From assembly GCF_006716785.1 (NCBI RefSeq), contig NZ_VFPQ01000002.1:310001-374000 (forward strand): 64,000 bases of DNA, read 5' to 3'. Within the stretch, counting starts at the first letter, position 1, and every line of letters starts with the position of its first letter. This document shows, one piece after another, positions 22,154-31,517 of the stretch. Source of the stretch: Thermopolyspora flexuosa (GTDB lineage Bacteria > Actinomycetota > Actinomycetes > Streptosporangiales > Streptosporangiaceae). The notes under the pieces were generated by a model. The model was not told where the DNA came from. It made no database searches and was given only the letters and a program-made list of their open reading frames with translations. Made by a program: the position numbers and the translations under genes.

Positions 22154-23716
22154 GTGACCGTTACGACCCAGGCCGTCCTCGCCGCGTCCTTTCCTCCGGG
22201 CGAGGAGGCCGTTCCCGCCGCGACGCGGTTCACCCGCGAGGTGATGACCGCGTGGGCCGCCATGTCCATCTCCGGCGACGCCGAGCGCGTGATCGCCGAG
22301 CTGGTCGCGCAGGTGGCGGACGGGCCGTTCCAGGTGCGGTGGGTCCACGAGGGCGGCACGGTCCGCGCCGAGGTCGCCCAGCACGTCGCCGAGCACGGCG
22401 GGCCGTGGCGGGAGCCGGTCCACGGGGTGCGCGAGTGGGGCGTGCGGTCCGACGGCGAGCTGCGCACCCACTGGACGCGCCTCGAGCTGCCGGGCGGGGC
22501 CGCCCACCCGGAGGAGGAGATCGACGCCGGGTTCTCCCGGAGCCCGGACTGGCTCGGCTTCCTCGCCGACGCGAGCGACCTGCTCGCCGGCACGCTCGAT
22601 CCGGACATGGTGCCCGCGATCATCGCCCAGATCGTGGTGCCCCGGATCGCCACCTGGTGCGCGGTGTACACGCCGGACCAGGAGGGCGGCCCGCTGCGCC
22701 TCGCCTACCTGTGGCACGCCGACGAGTCCGAGCTCGACGTGCTGCGCGCGCGCCTCGCCGAGGTGGAGGTCCCGGTCGGCGACGGCCCGGCCGCGTCGGT
22801 GCTGCCGCTGGAGGACTGGCAGGCGCTCGCCCTGCCGCTGTTCGCCCGGGGCCGCGGCCTCGGTGTGATGTGCCTCGGCCGCCGCGACCGCTTCCCCGAG
22901 GACCTCATGCTGCTCGCCGAGGACATCGCCCGGCGGGCCGCGCTCGCGGTGGACAACGCGCGCCTCTACCACCAGCAGGCGGTGGCGAACCGGGCGCTGC
23001 AGCGCAGCCTGCTGCCGCCGGACCTCCCGGACGTGCCCGGCCTCGACTACCACGTGGTGTACGAGCCCGCGGGGGAGAACAACGCGGTCGGCGGCGACTT
23101 CTACGACCTGTTCCCCGGTCCGGGGGAGAACACCTGGCGGTTCGCGATCGGCGACGTGTGCGGCACCGGCCCCGAGGCCGCCGCGGTGACCGGCCTCGCC
23201 CGGCACACGCTGCGGCTGCTCGCCCGCGAGGGGTACGGCGTGGCCGCCGTGGTCGGCCGGCTCAACCAGGCGATCCTCGAGGAGGGCGAGCGGGCCCGGT
23301 TCCTCACGTTGCTGCACGGCGAGATCACCGTCGGCGCGGACGGGCTCGACCTGCGCCTGGTGTCGGCCGGGCACCCGGAGGCGCTGCGGCTGCGCCCCGG
23401 CGGCGAGGTGGACGTGGTCGCCTCCCCGCAGTCGCTGCTCGGCGTGTTCGAGGAGGCCACGTTCGAGGCCGAGCAGGTACGGCTCGCGCCCGGCGAGGTG
23501 CTGCTCGGCGTCACCGACGGGGTGACCGAGCGGCGCAGCGGCGACCGGCTGCTCGACGACGACGGCGGCCTGGCCCGGCTGCTGTCCGAGTGCACCGGTC
23601 TGTCCGCCCGCGCGGTCGCCGAGCGCATCCGCCGTGCCGTTCAGGACTTCGCACCCGAGCCGAGCATGGACGACCTGGCGATCCTCGTGCTGCGCGCCCC
23701 CGGCCACGCCGCCTAG
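22154..23716 (+). CDS. GAF and SpoIIE-type PP2C phosphatase protein (OsaC-like)
   Basis: A 520-residue protein divergent from the hybrid kinase. Residues 1-130 resemble a decayed RsbW-like ATPase domain (RFTREVMTAWA ... AELVAQVADGPFQVRW), but the usual N- and G-box residues are not visible. A GAF domain covers about 140-275 and a SpoIIE/RsbU-type PP2C domain 290-515, with metal ligands in VGGDFYDLF, IGDVCGTGPEAA, VSAGHPEAL and LGVTDGVTER and the terminal SMDDLAILVLR. Such phosphatases dephosphorylate anti-anti-sigma factors. OsaC of Streptomyces combines RsbW-like, sensory and PP2C domains and is encoded beside osaA/osaB, so the locus is likely equivalent. The role in switching off a stress sigma factor is inferred. 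Confidence 0.85.
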   Translation: MTVTTQAVLAASFPPGEEAVPAATRFTREVMTAWAAMSISGDAERVIAELVAQVADGPFQVRWVHEGGTVRAEVAQHVAEHGGPWREPVHGVREWGVRSDGELRTHWTRLELPGGAAHPEEEIDAGFSRSPDWLGFLADASDLLAGTLDPDMVPAIIAQIVVPRIATWCAVYTPDQEGGPLRLAYLWHADESELDVLRARLAEVEVPVGDGPAASVLPLEDWQALALPLFARGRGLGVMCLGRRDRFPEDLMLLAEDIARRAALAVDNARLYHQQAVANRALQRSLLPPDLPDVPGLDYHVVYEPAGENNAVGGDFYDLFPGPGENTWRFAIGDVCGTGPEAAAVTGLARHTLRLLAREGYGVAAVVGRLNQAILEEGERARFLTLLHGEITVGADGLDLRLVSAGHPEALRLRPGGEVDVVASPQSLLGVFEEATFEAEQVRLAPGEVLLGVTDGVTERRSGDRLLDDDGGLARLLSECTGLSARAVAERIRRAVQDFAPEPSMDDLAILVLRAPGHAA

Positions 23717-23736
23717 CCCGGCGGGCCGCGCCCGCG

Positions 23737-25506
23737 TCAGCCCAGGTGGCGGCGGGCGAACTCGAGCCGCACCTGCATCTGGCGGATGCGCTCCTCGACC
23801 ACGAGGGTGCGGTGCCCGGCGTCGTAGCGGTACACCTCGACCGGGTGCGACCGGGCGGTGAGCGCCGCGACGTAGTCGTCGATCTGGCCGATCGGGCAGC
23901 GCGGGTCGTTCTCCCCGGCGAGCACGAGCAGCGGGGCCTGCACCGCGTCCACGTAGGTGATCGGCGAGCAGGCCCGGTAGCGCTCCGGCACCTCGTCGGG
24001 GGAGCCGCCGAGCAGCGCCCGGTGGCAGGCGCGCAGCCCCTCGGCCTCGTGCGCGTACGCGGCCGCGTGGTCGGCGATCGGCATCGCCGCGATCCCGGCC
24101 GCCCACACCTTGGGCTGGGTGCCGAGGCCGAGCAGGGTGAGGAAGCCGCCCCAGAAGGTCCCGGCGAGCACCAGCCGGTCGCGGTCGGCGATGCCGCGCG
24201 CCACCGCCCACTCGCGCACCGCGGTGACGTCGGCGAGCTCGATGTGGCCGACCTCCCCGTGCAGCGCGTCGCGCCACGCCGTGCCGTACCCGGTGGAGCC
24301 GCGGTGGTTCACCCGGATCACCGCGAACCCGTGGTCGACCCAGGCGGCCACCTCGGGGGAGAACGCGTCGACGTCCTGCACGGCCGGGCCGGAGTGGAGC
24401 AGGAACACGGTGGGGTACGGCGGCGGCCCGGACTGCGGCCGGGACACGAAGGCGTGGATCGGTCCGCCCGGCCCGTCCACGTCGATGTCCTCCAGCGGCA
24501 CCGACGGCGGCGCGGTGGGCCCGGCCGGGTTGATCACCACCTGGCCCTGGCTGGACCGGATGAGCGGCGGGTGGGCGGCGCTCGACCACAGGTACTCGAC
24601 GGTGCCGTCGAGGCGGGCGGCGGCCTCGTCGATCACCCCGTGCGGGGTGGGGATCGGCGACATGACGCCGCCGCCGAGGTCGTAGCGGAACAGCTCGGTG
24701 CGGCCCCGGTGGTTGCAGATGATGAGCAGGGCGCGCCCGTCGGGAAACCAGTCGGCCGTCACGTCCCCGGGGGACCGGATCCAGATCTCCCGCTGCTCGC
24801 CGGTGACCGGGTCCCACACCAGCGGCTCCTGCCGGCCGCGCCGCTCGTGCAGGCAGAGCAGCCGCCGGTCGCCGGGCACCGGGGCGAACCGCAGCCCGAT
24901 GACGCCCTTGCCGGGGCCGTCGCACAGGTCGGCGACGTGCCGGCCGCTCGAGGTGAGCACCCGCAGCGAGGGATGCCGGGCGTCGCGGTCCTCGCTGTGG
25001 TTGATCGCGATGAGCGAGCCGTCGAGGGACATGTCGGCGACGTGCATCGCCTCGGTGTGCCGGTACAGCTCGACCGGCGGCTCGGTGGTTCCGGGGCGCA
25101 CCAGCAGCACCTGGAAGCCGTCCTCGCGGGAGCTGCGGCCGATCGCCGCGGTGCCCGTCGCGGAGAGCGCGATGCCCGCCGGATGGCCGGGGGGAACGTC
25201 CGGGTGCACGACCTCGTCGGGGCCGCCGGTCCACGGCTGGCGCATCCACACGCCGCACTCGTCCCCGCCGTTGTCGGCGAACCACCAGATCCACTGGCCG
25301 GTGGGGTCGAGCACGCCGTACGCGGTGCCCTCGGGCCGCTCGGTGACCTGCCGGGTGGTGCCCATCACCCGGTCCCAGGCGTAGATCTCCCAGGTGCCGG
25401 AGGTGTTGCACCGGTACACCGCGCGGCTGGGGGCCTGCCGCGCCCAGCGGGGCAGGGTCATGCGGGGTGCACGGAACCTGGCCTGCCAGCGTTCCACGGC
25501 CTTCAT
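23737..25506 (-). CDS. S9 prolyl-oligopeptidase family protein with the nucleophile serine replaced
   Basis: A 589-residue protein with an N-terminal beta-propeller (about 40-340; repeated WD-like blades such as ADWFPDGRALLIICN) and a C-terminal alpha/beta hydrolase domain. The family needs a Ser-Asp-His triad. Asp (GENDPRCPIGQ) and His (DAGHRTLV) are present, but the nucleophile elbow, normally GxSxGG, reads GTFWGG: the Ser position (about residue 451, codon 24154-24156) is Phe (TTC). One base change from TCC would explain it. It is therefore probably not a peptidase, or has another role. ATG 25506 was chosen because GAGGAGG lies 12 nt upstream; a GTG at 25518 abuts that site. Confidence 0.85.
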   Translation of the reverse strand: MKAVERWQARFRAPRMTLPRWARQAPSRAVYRCNTSGTWEIYAWDRVMGTTRQVTERPEGTAYGVLDPTGQWIWWFADNGGDECGVWMRQPWTGGPDEVVHPDVPPGHPAGIALSATGTAAIGRSSREDGFQVLLVRPGTTEPPVELYRHTEAMHVADMSLDGSLIAINHSEDRDARHPSLRVLTSSGRHVADLCDGPGKGVIGLRFAPVPGDRRLLCLHERRGRQEPLVWDPVTGEQREIWIRSPGDVTADWFPDGRALLIICNHRGRTELFRYDLGGGVMSPIPTPHGVIDEAAARLDGTVEYLWSSAAHPPLIRSSQGQVVINPAGPTAPPSVPLEDIDVDGPGGPIHAFVSRPQSGPPPYPTVFLLHSGPAVQDVDAFSPEVAAWVDHGFAVIRVNHRGSTGYGTAWRDALHGEVGHIELADVTAVREWAVARGIADRDRLVLAGTFWGGFLTLLGLGTQPKVWAAGIAAMPIADHAAAYAHEAEGLRACHRALLGGSPDEVPERYRACSPITYVDAVQAPLLVLAGENDPRCPIGQIDDYVAALTARSHPVEVYRYDAGHRTLVVEERIRQMQVRLEFARRHLG

Positions 25507-25661
25507 CTGCGCACGCACCCTCCTCGACCGCGCCGACCATCGCCAGGTGCCGTCAAGTATCGCGTCTCCGCGGCGGAAACGTTCGCCAAATCGGCGGGTA
25601 TTTCCCGCTAATCCGCGGTTCCGGACGCTGTGTCATGGCGGATGTGATAAAGGGTACCGCC

Positions 25662-26513
25662 CTAAATTCCCCGATTCGGTTTCCAAATAGTGATTCGGAA
25701 CAATCCCGGCACGACACTCGGATCCGGCAGATCTCCGATCCGGCGCCGGAGCGCGGCCGGGTCGACGTGGTGGGCGCTGGGTCCCATGCGTACCATCGCC
25801 TCGACCGCGTCGTGGTCGAGGGTGAGCGAGATCTCCTCGGTTACCTCTGTAATTATTGTGAAAAATCGGGAAAGCGATGCCGCGAGCCTGCGCTCCTTCT
25901 CCTGGTCGACGCTGAGCAGCCCGAGCGCGTCGACGAGCCCGCCGAGATGGCCGGGGCCCGGGGTCACCACGAGCAGCGCGCCGCCGGGCGCGAGCACCCG
26001 GGCGAACTCCGGCCCGTTGCGCGGCGCGAACACGTTCGTCACCAGCGCGGCGCGGCCGTCCCGCACCGGCAGCGGGCGCCACACGTCGGCGACCACCGCG
26101 CCGATCCGCGGGTGCGCCCGCGCGGCCCGCCGGATCGCGTGCTTGGAGATGTCGAGCGCGATCCCGGCGGCGTCCGGCGCGAGCGCGTCGAGCACCCGGG
26201 CGAGCAGGTACCCGGTGCCCGCCCCGGCGTCCACGACGAGCCCGGGCGCGTCCCCGGCGAGCTCGGCGGCGAGGCCGGCGACCCGCGCGGCGAGCGGGGC
26301 GTAGTGCCCCGCGGCGAGGAAGCGCTCCCGGGCGGCGACCATCTCCGGCGTGTCGGCCGTGCCCGCGCCGCGCGACCCGGCGAGCAGGCTCACGTACCCC
26401 TGCCGGGCCACGTCGAAGGCGTGGCCGTTCGGGCAGCGCACGGTCCGCTCGGCGAGGCCGAGCCCGTCCCGGCAGACCGGGCAGGCGAGGTGGTCGATGA
26501 CGTCCTGGAGCAC
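25662..26513 (-). CDS. rlmA: 23S rRNA (guanine-N1)-methyltransferase, RlmA family
   Basis: RlmA-family enzymes methylate a guanine in helix 35 of 23S rRNA (G745 or G748) using SAM. The 283-residue protein begins with the zinc module (CPVC ... CPNGH within residues 10-33), followed by GHAFDVARQGYVSLL, the SAM-binding motif VVDAGAGTGYLLARV (about residues 93-107), GIALDISKHAIRRAARAHP and the TNVFAPRNGPEFARVL catalytic region. Members of group II confer resistance to tylosin-like macrolides; group membership cannot be decided here. The GTG at 26513 is chosen because the zinc module must be near the N-terminus and GGGGGT directly precedes it. Confidence 0.88.
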   Translation of the reverse strand: MLQDVIDHLACPVCRDGLGLAERTVRCPNGHAFDVARQGYVSLLAGSRGAGTADTPEMVAARERFLAAGHYAPLAARVAGLAAELAGDAPGLVVDAGAGTGYLLARVLDALAPDAAGIALDISKHAIRRAARAHPRIGAVVADVWRPLPVRDGRAALVTNVFAPRNGPEFARVLAPGGALLVVTPGPGHLGGLVDALGLLSVDQEKERRLAASLSRFFTIITEVTEEISLTLDHDAVEAMVRMGPSAHHVDPAALRRRIGDLPDPSVVPGLFRITIWKPNRGI

Positions 26514-26616
26514 ACCCCCATCATCCCGCCGGGTACGGCCCGGCCCGGACCACGCCCGCCCGCCGCGGGGGAGCGCCGCCCGGCCGGGGGCGGGACCGGC
26601 CGGGACGGGCGCCCGG

Positions 26617-28875
26617 TCACCGGGGACCGGCCACGCCGAGCGGCCGGTCCGCGGGCTCCTCATCGTCGTCGCCGCCGTGGTGGAGCCGCGGCAGCCGGCG
26701 CAGCGGGCGCGGCAGGTACCAGTTCCAGTCGCCGAGCAGCTTCATCGTGGCCGGGAGCAGCACCGCACGCACGATCGTGGCGTCGAGCAGGATCGCCACC
26801 GCGAGCCCGAGGCCCATCTGCATGAAGGTGAGCAGCGAGAGCGTGGCGAAGGTCGCGAACACCGCCACCATGATCAGCGCGGCGCTCGTCACCACGCCCG
26901 CGGTGGACACGATGCCGTGCGCGACCGCGTCCTCGTTGCGCATGCCCCGGTCGTACGCCTCCCGGATCCGGCTGAGGATGAACACGTGGTAGTCCATCGA
27001 CAGCCCGAAGAGGATCACGAACAGAAACAGCGGCACCCAGTTCGTGATCACCCCGGATGAGGTGAAGCCGAGCAGGCCCTCGCCGTACCCCTTCTGGAAG
27101 ACGAGCACGAGCACGCCGTACGCCGCCCCCACCGACAGCAGGTTGAGGACGATCGCCTTCACCGCGACGACGATCGACCGGAACGCGGCGAGCAGCAGCA
27201 CGAAGGCGAGCAGCAGCACGAACGCGAACACCAGCGGGATCGACACGGCGAGCCGGTCGTTGAAGTCGAGCCACGCGGCCGCGTCGCCGGTGACGTGCGC
27301 CTCGCCGACCCTGCCGAGCGTGCCGGGGAGCAGGTCCTCGCGCAGGGTGCGGACCGCGCGCCGGGCGGTCTCGTCGCCGCCGTCGCCGCCGATCCCCACG
27401 GTGATCCTCGCCACGGTGCGGTCCGGGTTGACCTCCGCCACGATCGGCTCGCGGAACGCGCCGGTGGCGAGCGCCCGCCGCCGGAACTCGTCCACCGCCG
27501 CGGTCACCTCGGGCGCGGTGACGTCACGCGCCTTCACCACCACGACCGCGGGCTCGGCGCCGCCGGGGAAGGCCGCCTCGATGCGCCGGAACGTGTCCAC
27601 GATCGCCTGCTCGCCCTGCAGCTCGTCGATGCCCTGCGGCCCGATGCGCAGGCCGAGCGCGGGTACGGCGAGCGCGACGAGCAGCCCGGCGGACAGCGTG
27701 GCGGCGATCGCGGGGTGGCGCAGGACCGGGCCGAGGATCGCCCGCCACAGCCGGCTCTCCCCGCCGCGCACCCCGAGCAGCCGGGGCCAGGTGACCCGGC
27801 CGCGGGTGAGCAGCCGTACCGTGCCGTGCCCCACGCGGGCGTCGATCCGGTCGCCGATGAGCGACAGCAGCGCGGGCAGCACGGTGAGCGAGCCGATCAC
27901 CGCGGTGAGCACGACGAGGATCGTGCCCTCGGCGAACCCCATGAACAGGCCGTTGCCGGTGACGAACAGGCCCGCCATCGCCACCATCACGGTGACCCCG
28001 GACACGAGTACGGCACGGCCGGAGGTGGCCGCGGCGATCTCGATCGCCCGCTCCCGGCCGCGGCCCTTCGCCCGCTCCTCGCGCTCGCGCATGATGTAGA
28101 AGAGCGAGTAGTCGACGCCGACGGCGAGCCCGATGAGCAGCATGAGGTTCGGCGTCATGTCGTCCACGGGCAGCAGCCGGCCGGTGAACGCGAGCAGCCC
28201 GGTCGCCGCGAAGATCGCGGTCATCGCGAGGGCCACCGGCACCGCCGCGGCGAGCAGCGCGCCGAACGCGGCGAGCAGGATGCCGAAGGTGATCGGCAGC
28301 GACAGCCGCTCGGCGCGGACGAAGTCCTCGTCGATCACCTCGCCGAAGGTCCGCTCGGCGCTCGCCGCGCCCGCCTGCGCGACGCGCAGGTCCGGGAACC
28401 GCCGCTGCACGTCCGCGACCGCGTCGAGCACGCGTCCCACCCGGTCCGCCGCGGTCCGCGCGTCCCCCTTCATGGTGAACTGCACCAGGGCGGTGCCGCG
28501 GTCGGCGGTGACCGGGGCGGGCGGGGTGTCGTACGGCGTGCGCACGTTCTCCGCCTCGCCGGTGGCGAGCACGGCCCGCCGTACCGCGTCCACGGCGGCG
28601 CGGAACCGCTCGTCGTCCACGGTGAGCCGGTCGTCCCGGCGCTGCACCAGCACGGTCTCGGCGGTCACCTCGGGGAACCCGGCCCCGTCGAGGATCTCCT
28701 CGGCCGCCCGCGAGTCGCCGTTGAGGCCCTCGTAGGGCCGCATCCCCACGGTGCCGACGGCGTTGCCGGCCACGGTCGCCACCGCGACGAACGCGATCCA
28801 GACGAGGATCGCGGCCCAGCGGTGGCGGGCGCTCCATCCGCCGATCGTCGCGGCGAGGTTCCTGGGTCGCCTCAT
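26617..28875 (-). CDS. MMPL-family RND transporter
   Basis: A 752-residue membrane protein with two repeats of one TM helix, an extracytoplasmic domain and a five-helix block, the MMPL/HAE-type RND plan. It starts RHRWAAILVWIAFVAVATVAG (TM1). Block one has VDDMTPNLMLLIGLAVGVDYSLFYIMREREE with the proton-relay-type D/Y residues, and block two has FLFVILFGLSMDYHVFILSRIREAYDRG. The C-terminus is acidic. Members export lipids or small hydrophobic compounds; substrate unknown. GAGAGGAG lies 5 nt before the ATG at 28875. It is divergent from the NUDIX gene and not linked to biosynthetic genes. Confidence 0.9.
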   Translation of the reverse strand: MRRPRNLAATIGGWSARHRWAAILVWIAFVAVATVAGNAVGTVGMRPYEGLNGDSRAAEEILDGAGFPEVTAETVLVQRRDDRLTVDDERFRAAVDAVRRAVLATGEAENVRTPYDTPPAPVTADRGTALVQFTMKGDARTAADRVGRVLDAVADVQRRFPDLRVAQAGAASAERTFGEVIDEDFVRAERLSLPITFGILLAAFGALLAAAVPVALAMTAIFAATGLLAFTGRLLPVDDMTPNLMLLIGLAVGVDYSLFYIMREREERAKGRGRERAIEIAAATSGRAVLVSGVTVMVAMAGLFVTGNGLFMGFAEGTILVVLTAVIGSLTVLPALLSLIGDRIDARVGHGTVRLLTRGRVTWPRLLGVRGGESRLWRAILGPVLRHPAIAATLSAGLLVALAVPALGLRIGPQGIDELQGEQAIVDTFRRIEAAFPGGAEPAVVVVKARDVTAPEVTAAVDEFRRRALATGAFREPIVAEVNPDRTVARITVGIGGDGGDETARRAVRTLREDLLPGTLGRVGEAHVTGDAAAWLDFNDRLAVSIPLVFAFVLLLAFVLLLAAFRSIVVAVKAIVLNLLSVGAAYGVLVLVFQKGYGEGLLGFTSSGVITNWVPLFLFVILFGLSMDYHVFILSRIREAYDRGMRNEDAVAHGIVSTAGVVTSAALIMVAVFATFATLSLLTFMQMGLGLAVAILLDATIVRAVLLPATMKLLGDWNWYLPRPLRRLPRLHHGGDDDEEPADRPLGVAGPR

Positions 28876-29145
28876 TCCGCTCCTCTCCGTGTTTTTTCTG
28901 TGACGGTAGAAAGCGGAATGCGGCCGGAGCATCGGCCGGAAAAGCCATTTGCGCCGTCCTTCGCGCGAAGGAGCGACGGGCGGTGGCGTCGTTCAATCGG
29001 CGGAGGGAAACTCCTTCCGCGGCGGATGGCCCCGCATCCGCCGCTCGGCGTTCCGGCGGGGAAACGGGCCCGGCGCGCCGGCTGACCAGGGACGGCGCGC
29101 CGCATTCGGACATCGCCGCACCGGGCATGTGCGCCCGCTGTGCGT

Positions 29146-29151
29146 TAGCGT
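29146..29151 (+). promoter_or_regulatory. Extended -10 of a probable leaderless transcript
   Basis: TAGCGT lies exactly 7 nt before the ATG at 29159, the spacing typical of actinobacterial leaderless mRNAs (TANNNT then start at the ATG). There is no ribosome site upstream of this ATG, which fits. Confidence 0.4.
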
Positions 29152-29158
29152 CTGCCCT

Positions 29159-29701
29159 ATGGCGGATGACGCACGGGGGAATGATTCGCGTGACGGCCGC
29201 TTTTCGGATACGGACGCGTACTATGCGGGACTCGACAAGGTTCTGGTGGGCACCGGCGCGTTTCTCACCGACCCGTCCGGCCGCGTGCTGCTGGTGAAAC
29301 CGAACTACGTCGACCACTGGGGCTGGCCCGGCGGCCACGTCGACGCGGGGGAGACCCCGGAGGCCGCCTGCGCCCGCGAGATCCGCGAGGAGCTCGGCAT
29401 CACCCCGCCGGTCGGGCGGCTGCTCGTCGTGCACTGGGTCCCGGTGCTGCCGCGGCGGCCGTACCCGCTGGTGCACTTCCTGTTCGACTGCGGGGTGGTC
29501 CACGATGCGGGGAGCATCGTCCTCCAGGAGGAGGAGCTCGACGGCTTCGGGTTCTTCACCCCGGACGAGGCCGACCGGATGATGCCGCCCTACCTCGTGC
29601 ACCGCCTGCGCACGGCGATCGAGGCCCGGCGCGAGGGCGGCACCGCCTACCTGTCGCCGAGCCCGGCCCAGGCGGTACGGCGGGGCGCGGCGGGCCGCTG
29701 A
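29159..29701 (+). CDS. NUDIX hydrolase
   Basis: A 180-residue hydrolase of nucleoside diphosphates linked to another moiety. The full Nudix box GX5EX7REUXEEXGU is visible at about residues 62-84 (GHVDAGETPEAACAREIREELGI), preceded by WGWPGGHVD. The N-terminal 30 residues are charged and probably disordered. The substrate cannot be predicted. It probably uses a leaderless start. The next gene, an epimerase, begins 41 nt after the stop on the same strand and may be co-transcribed. Confidence 0.88.
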   Translation: MADDARGNDSRDGRFSDTDAYYAGLDKVLVGTGAFLTDPSGRVLLVKPNYVDHWGWPGGHVDAGETPEAACAREIREELGITPPVGRLLVVHWVPVLPRRPYPLVHFLFDCGVVHDAGSIVLQEEELDGFGFFTPDEADRMMPPYLVHRLRTAIEARREGGTAYLSPSPAQAVRRGAAGR

Positions 29702-29742
29702 CCGCGAGTTTGGATCGCGGGGGCCCGGGGCAGCGTGCGCGT

Positions 29743-30780
29743 ATGCGTGTAGTCGTCGTTGGAGGCACGGGCAACATCGGCACGAGCGTGATCAGCGCGC
29801 TCGCGGCCGACCCGGCGGTGACGTCGATCCTCGGCGTCGCCCGCCGCCGCCCGGACTGGCATCCGGACAAGACCGAGTGGGCCACCGCGGACGTGGCCGT
29901 CGACGACCTCGCCCCGCTGTTCGCGGGCGCGGACGCGGTCGTGCACCTCGCCTGGCTGTTCCAGCCGACCCACAACCCGCGCGTCACCTGGCGGACGAAC
30001 GTCACCGGCACCTCGCGGGTGCTCGACGCGGTCGCCCGGGCGAAGGTGCCCGCGCTGGTGTACTCCTCGTCGGTGGGCGCCTACTCGCCCCGGCCGCAGG
30101 ACGACCGGCCGGTGACCGAGGACTGGCCGACGAACGGCTGGCCGACCGCGTCGTACGCGGTGGAGAAGGCGTACGTGGAGCGGCTGCTCGACATCTTCGA
30201 GCGGGACCACGGCGGCGTGCGCGTGGTGCGCATGCGCCCGGGCTTCATGTTCAAGCGGGCGTCCGCGGCCGAGCAGATGCGGCTGTTCGGCGGCCCGCTG
30301 GTGCCGCGCCGCCTGGTACGGCCCGGCCGGATCCCGGTCGTGCCGGACATCCCGGGCCTGCGGTTCCAGGCGCTGCACTCCGACGACGCCGGGGAGGCCT
30401 ACCGCCTCGCGGTGACCCGGGACGTGGCCGGGGCGTTCAACCTCGCCGCCGACCCGGTGATCCACATGAGCGACATGGCCCGGCTGCTCGGCGCCCGGCT
30501 GGTTCCGGTGCCGCGCCCGGTGGCCCGGGGCGTGCTCGCCGCGGCCTGGGGCGCCCGGCTCGTGCCCGCGTCGCACCACATGCTCGACATGGCGCTGCAC
30601 CTGCCGCTGCTCGACGTCGCCCGGGCCCGCAGCGAGCTCGGCTGGACCCCGCGGCACTCCGGCCTGGACGCGCTGCGGGAGCTGATCGAGGGCCTGACCA
30701 CGGGCTCCGGCGGCGCCACGCCGCCGCTCGAGGCGACCAAGCGGCCGGGCCTGCGCCCGGGCGTGGGCGCCCGGCCGTAG
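29743..30780 (+). CDS. NAD-dependent epimerase/dehydratase family protein
   Basis: An extended short-chain dehydrogenase of 345 residues. The Rossmann motif VVVGGTGNIGTSVISAL (residues 3-19) binds NAD(P). The catalytic YxxxK is present in SYAVEKAYVERLL (about residue 140), with the Ser in YSSSVGAYSPRP. The C-terminal half is a substrate-binding region with no diagnostic motif, and the last 25 residues are a disordered Pro/Gly tail. Members act on nucleotide sugars or related compounds; the substrate is not deducible. It follows the NUDIX gene closely. Confidence 0.85.
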   Translation: MRVVVVGGTGNIGTSVISALAADPAVTSILGVARRRPDWHPDKTEWATADVAVDDLAPLFAGADAVVHLAWLFQPTHNPRVTWRTNVTGTSRVLDAVARAKVPALVYSSSVGAYSPRPQDDRPVTEDWPTNGWPTASYAVEKAYVERLLDIFERDHGGVRVVRMRPGFMFKRASAAEQMRLFGGPLVPRRLVRPGRIPVVPDIPGLRFQALHSDDAGEAYRLAVTRDVAGAFNLAADPVIHMSDMARLLGARLVPVPRPVARGVLAAAWGARLVPASHHMLDMALHLPLLDVARARSELGWTPRHSGLDALRELIEGLTTGSGGATPPLEATKRPGLRPGVGARP

Positions 30781-30810
30781 CGGGCGCCCTCCGCGCCGGT
30801 CGCCGGCCGG

Positions 30811-31383
30811 TCAGCGCCGCGGGGTGCCCTCGCGGTGACGGCCGATCGAGACCAGCCGGTCGATGAACCCGCGGTGCTGCGCCGGCTCGGTGTGCTCCGC
30901 GCCCCGGCCGGCCGCGTACCCGGGCCGGTCCTCGGCGTACCCGCCCTCGCGGGACGCGCCCGCCCGCTCCTCGGCCGGCGCCGCGGGCTCGGCACGCCGT
31001 ACCGGCTCCTCGGCGGCGGCCCGGCGGCCGGTCGGCGGGGCCTCGCGGGAGGACGCCTCGCGGGACGGGGCGCCGCCCTGCAGACGGCGCTGCAGGTCGC
31101 GGTTCTCCTCCTCGAGCCGGGCGAGCCGGTCGCGGCCCTCCAGCCGTGCGTACCGCAGCTCCTTCCGTCGCGCCCCGGCGCGCCGCAGGCCGTTGAGCAG
31201 CAGCGCGAGGCCGATCAGGAACAGCGCGGTCGTGATCACGCCCAGGACGAACATCTGGGTGGTCGACACCTCGAAGGGCCGGCCGAACACCGTGATCGTC
31301 GTGGCCGTGGCGGGCTCGTTCACCAGGACCGCGATCGCCGCCGCGATCGCGAGCAGGATCATCAGGATGCCCAGCACTACCAT
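30811..31383 (-). CDS. LapA-like (DUF1049) two-TM membrane protein with coiled coil
   Basis: The 190-residue protein has two membrane segments (about 2-22 and 43-67) separated by ITVFGRPFEVSTTQMFVLG, matching the LapA/DUF1049 fold. A coiled coil (RLARLEEENRDLQRRLQ) and a disordered Ala/Arg/Glu-rich C-terminus follow. In proteobacteria LapA assists LPS assembly; actinobacteria lack LPS, so the role here is unknown. ATG 31383 is preferred over the longer frame because GAGGTGAG lies 6 nt upstream and TM1 starts at once. It is convergent with the epimerase. Confidence 0.75.
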   Translation of the reverse strand: MVVLGILMILLAIAAAIAVLVNEPATATTITVFGRPFEVSTTQMFVLGVITTALFLIGLALLLNGLRRAGARRKELRYARLEGRDRLARLEEENRDLQRRLQGGAPSREASSREAPPTGRRAAAEEPVRRAEPAAPAEERAGASREGGYAEDRPGYAAGRGAEHTEPAQHRGFIDRLVSIGRHREGTPRR

Positions 31384-31517
31384 CGCTCTCACCTCACCGT
31401 CGTCTCCGGCGTCCGCCGGAGGCACCCTCCGACTGCCCGGGGAGCGACGGCCTATGCGGGCGCGCGGGTACGGCCGGCCCGCGCGGCGGCGAACCCGGCC
31501 CGCCCGCTGCGCCCGCG

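Noticed and set aside
22151..25611. Long open frames on both strands across the PP2C and S9 genes
   Set aside because: They overlap well-supported genes and have low-complexity Ala/Arg/Gly sequence with no domains.
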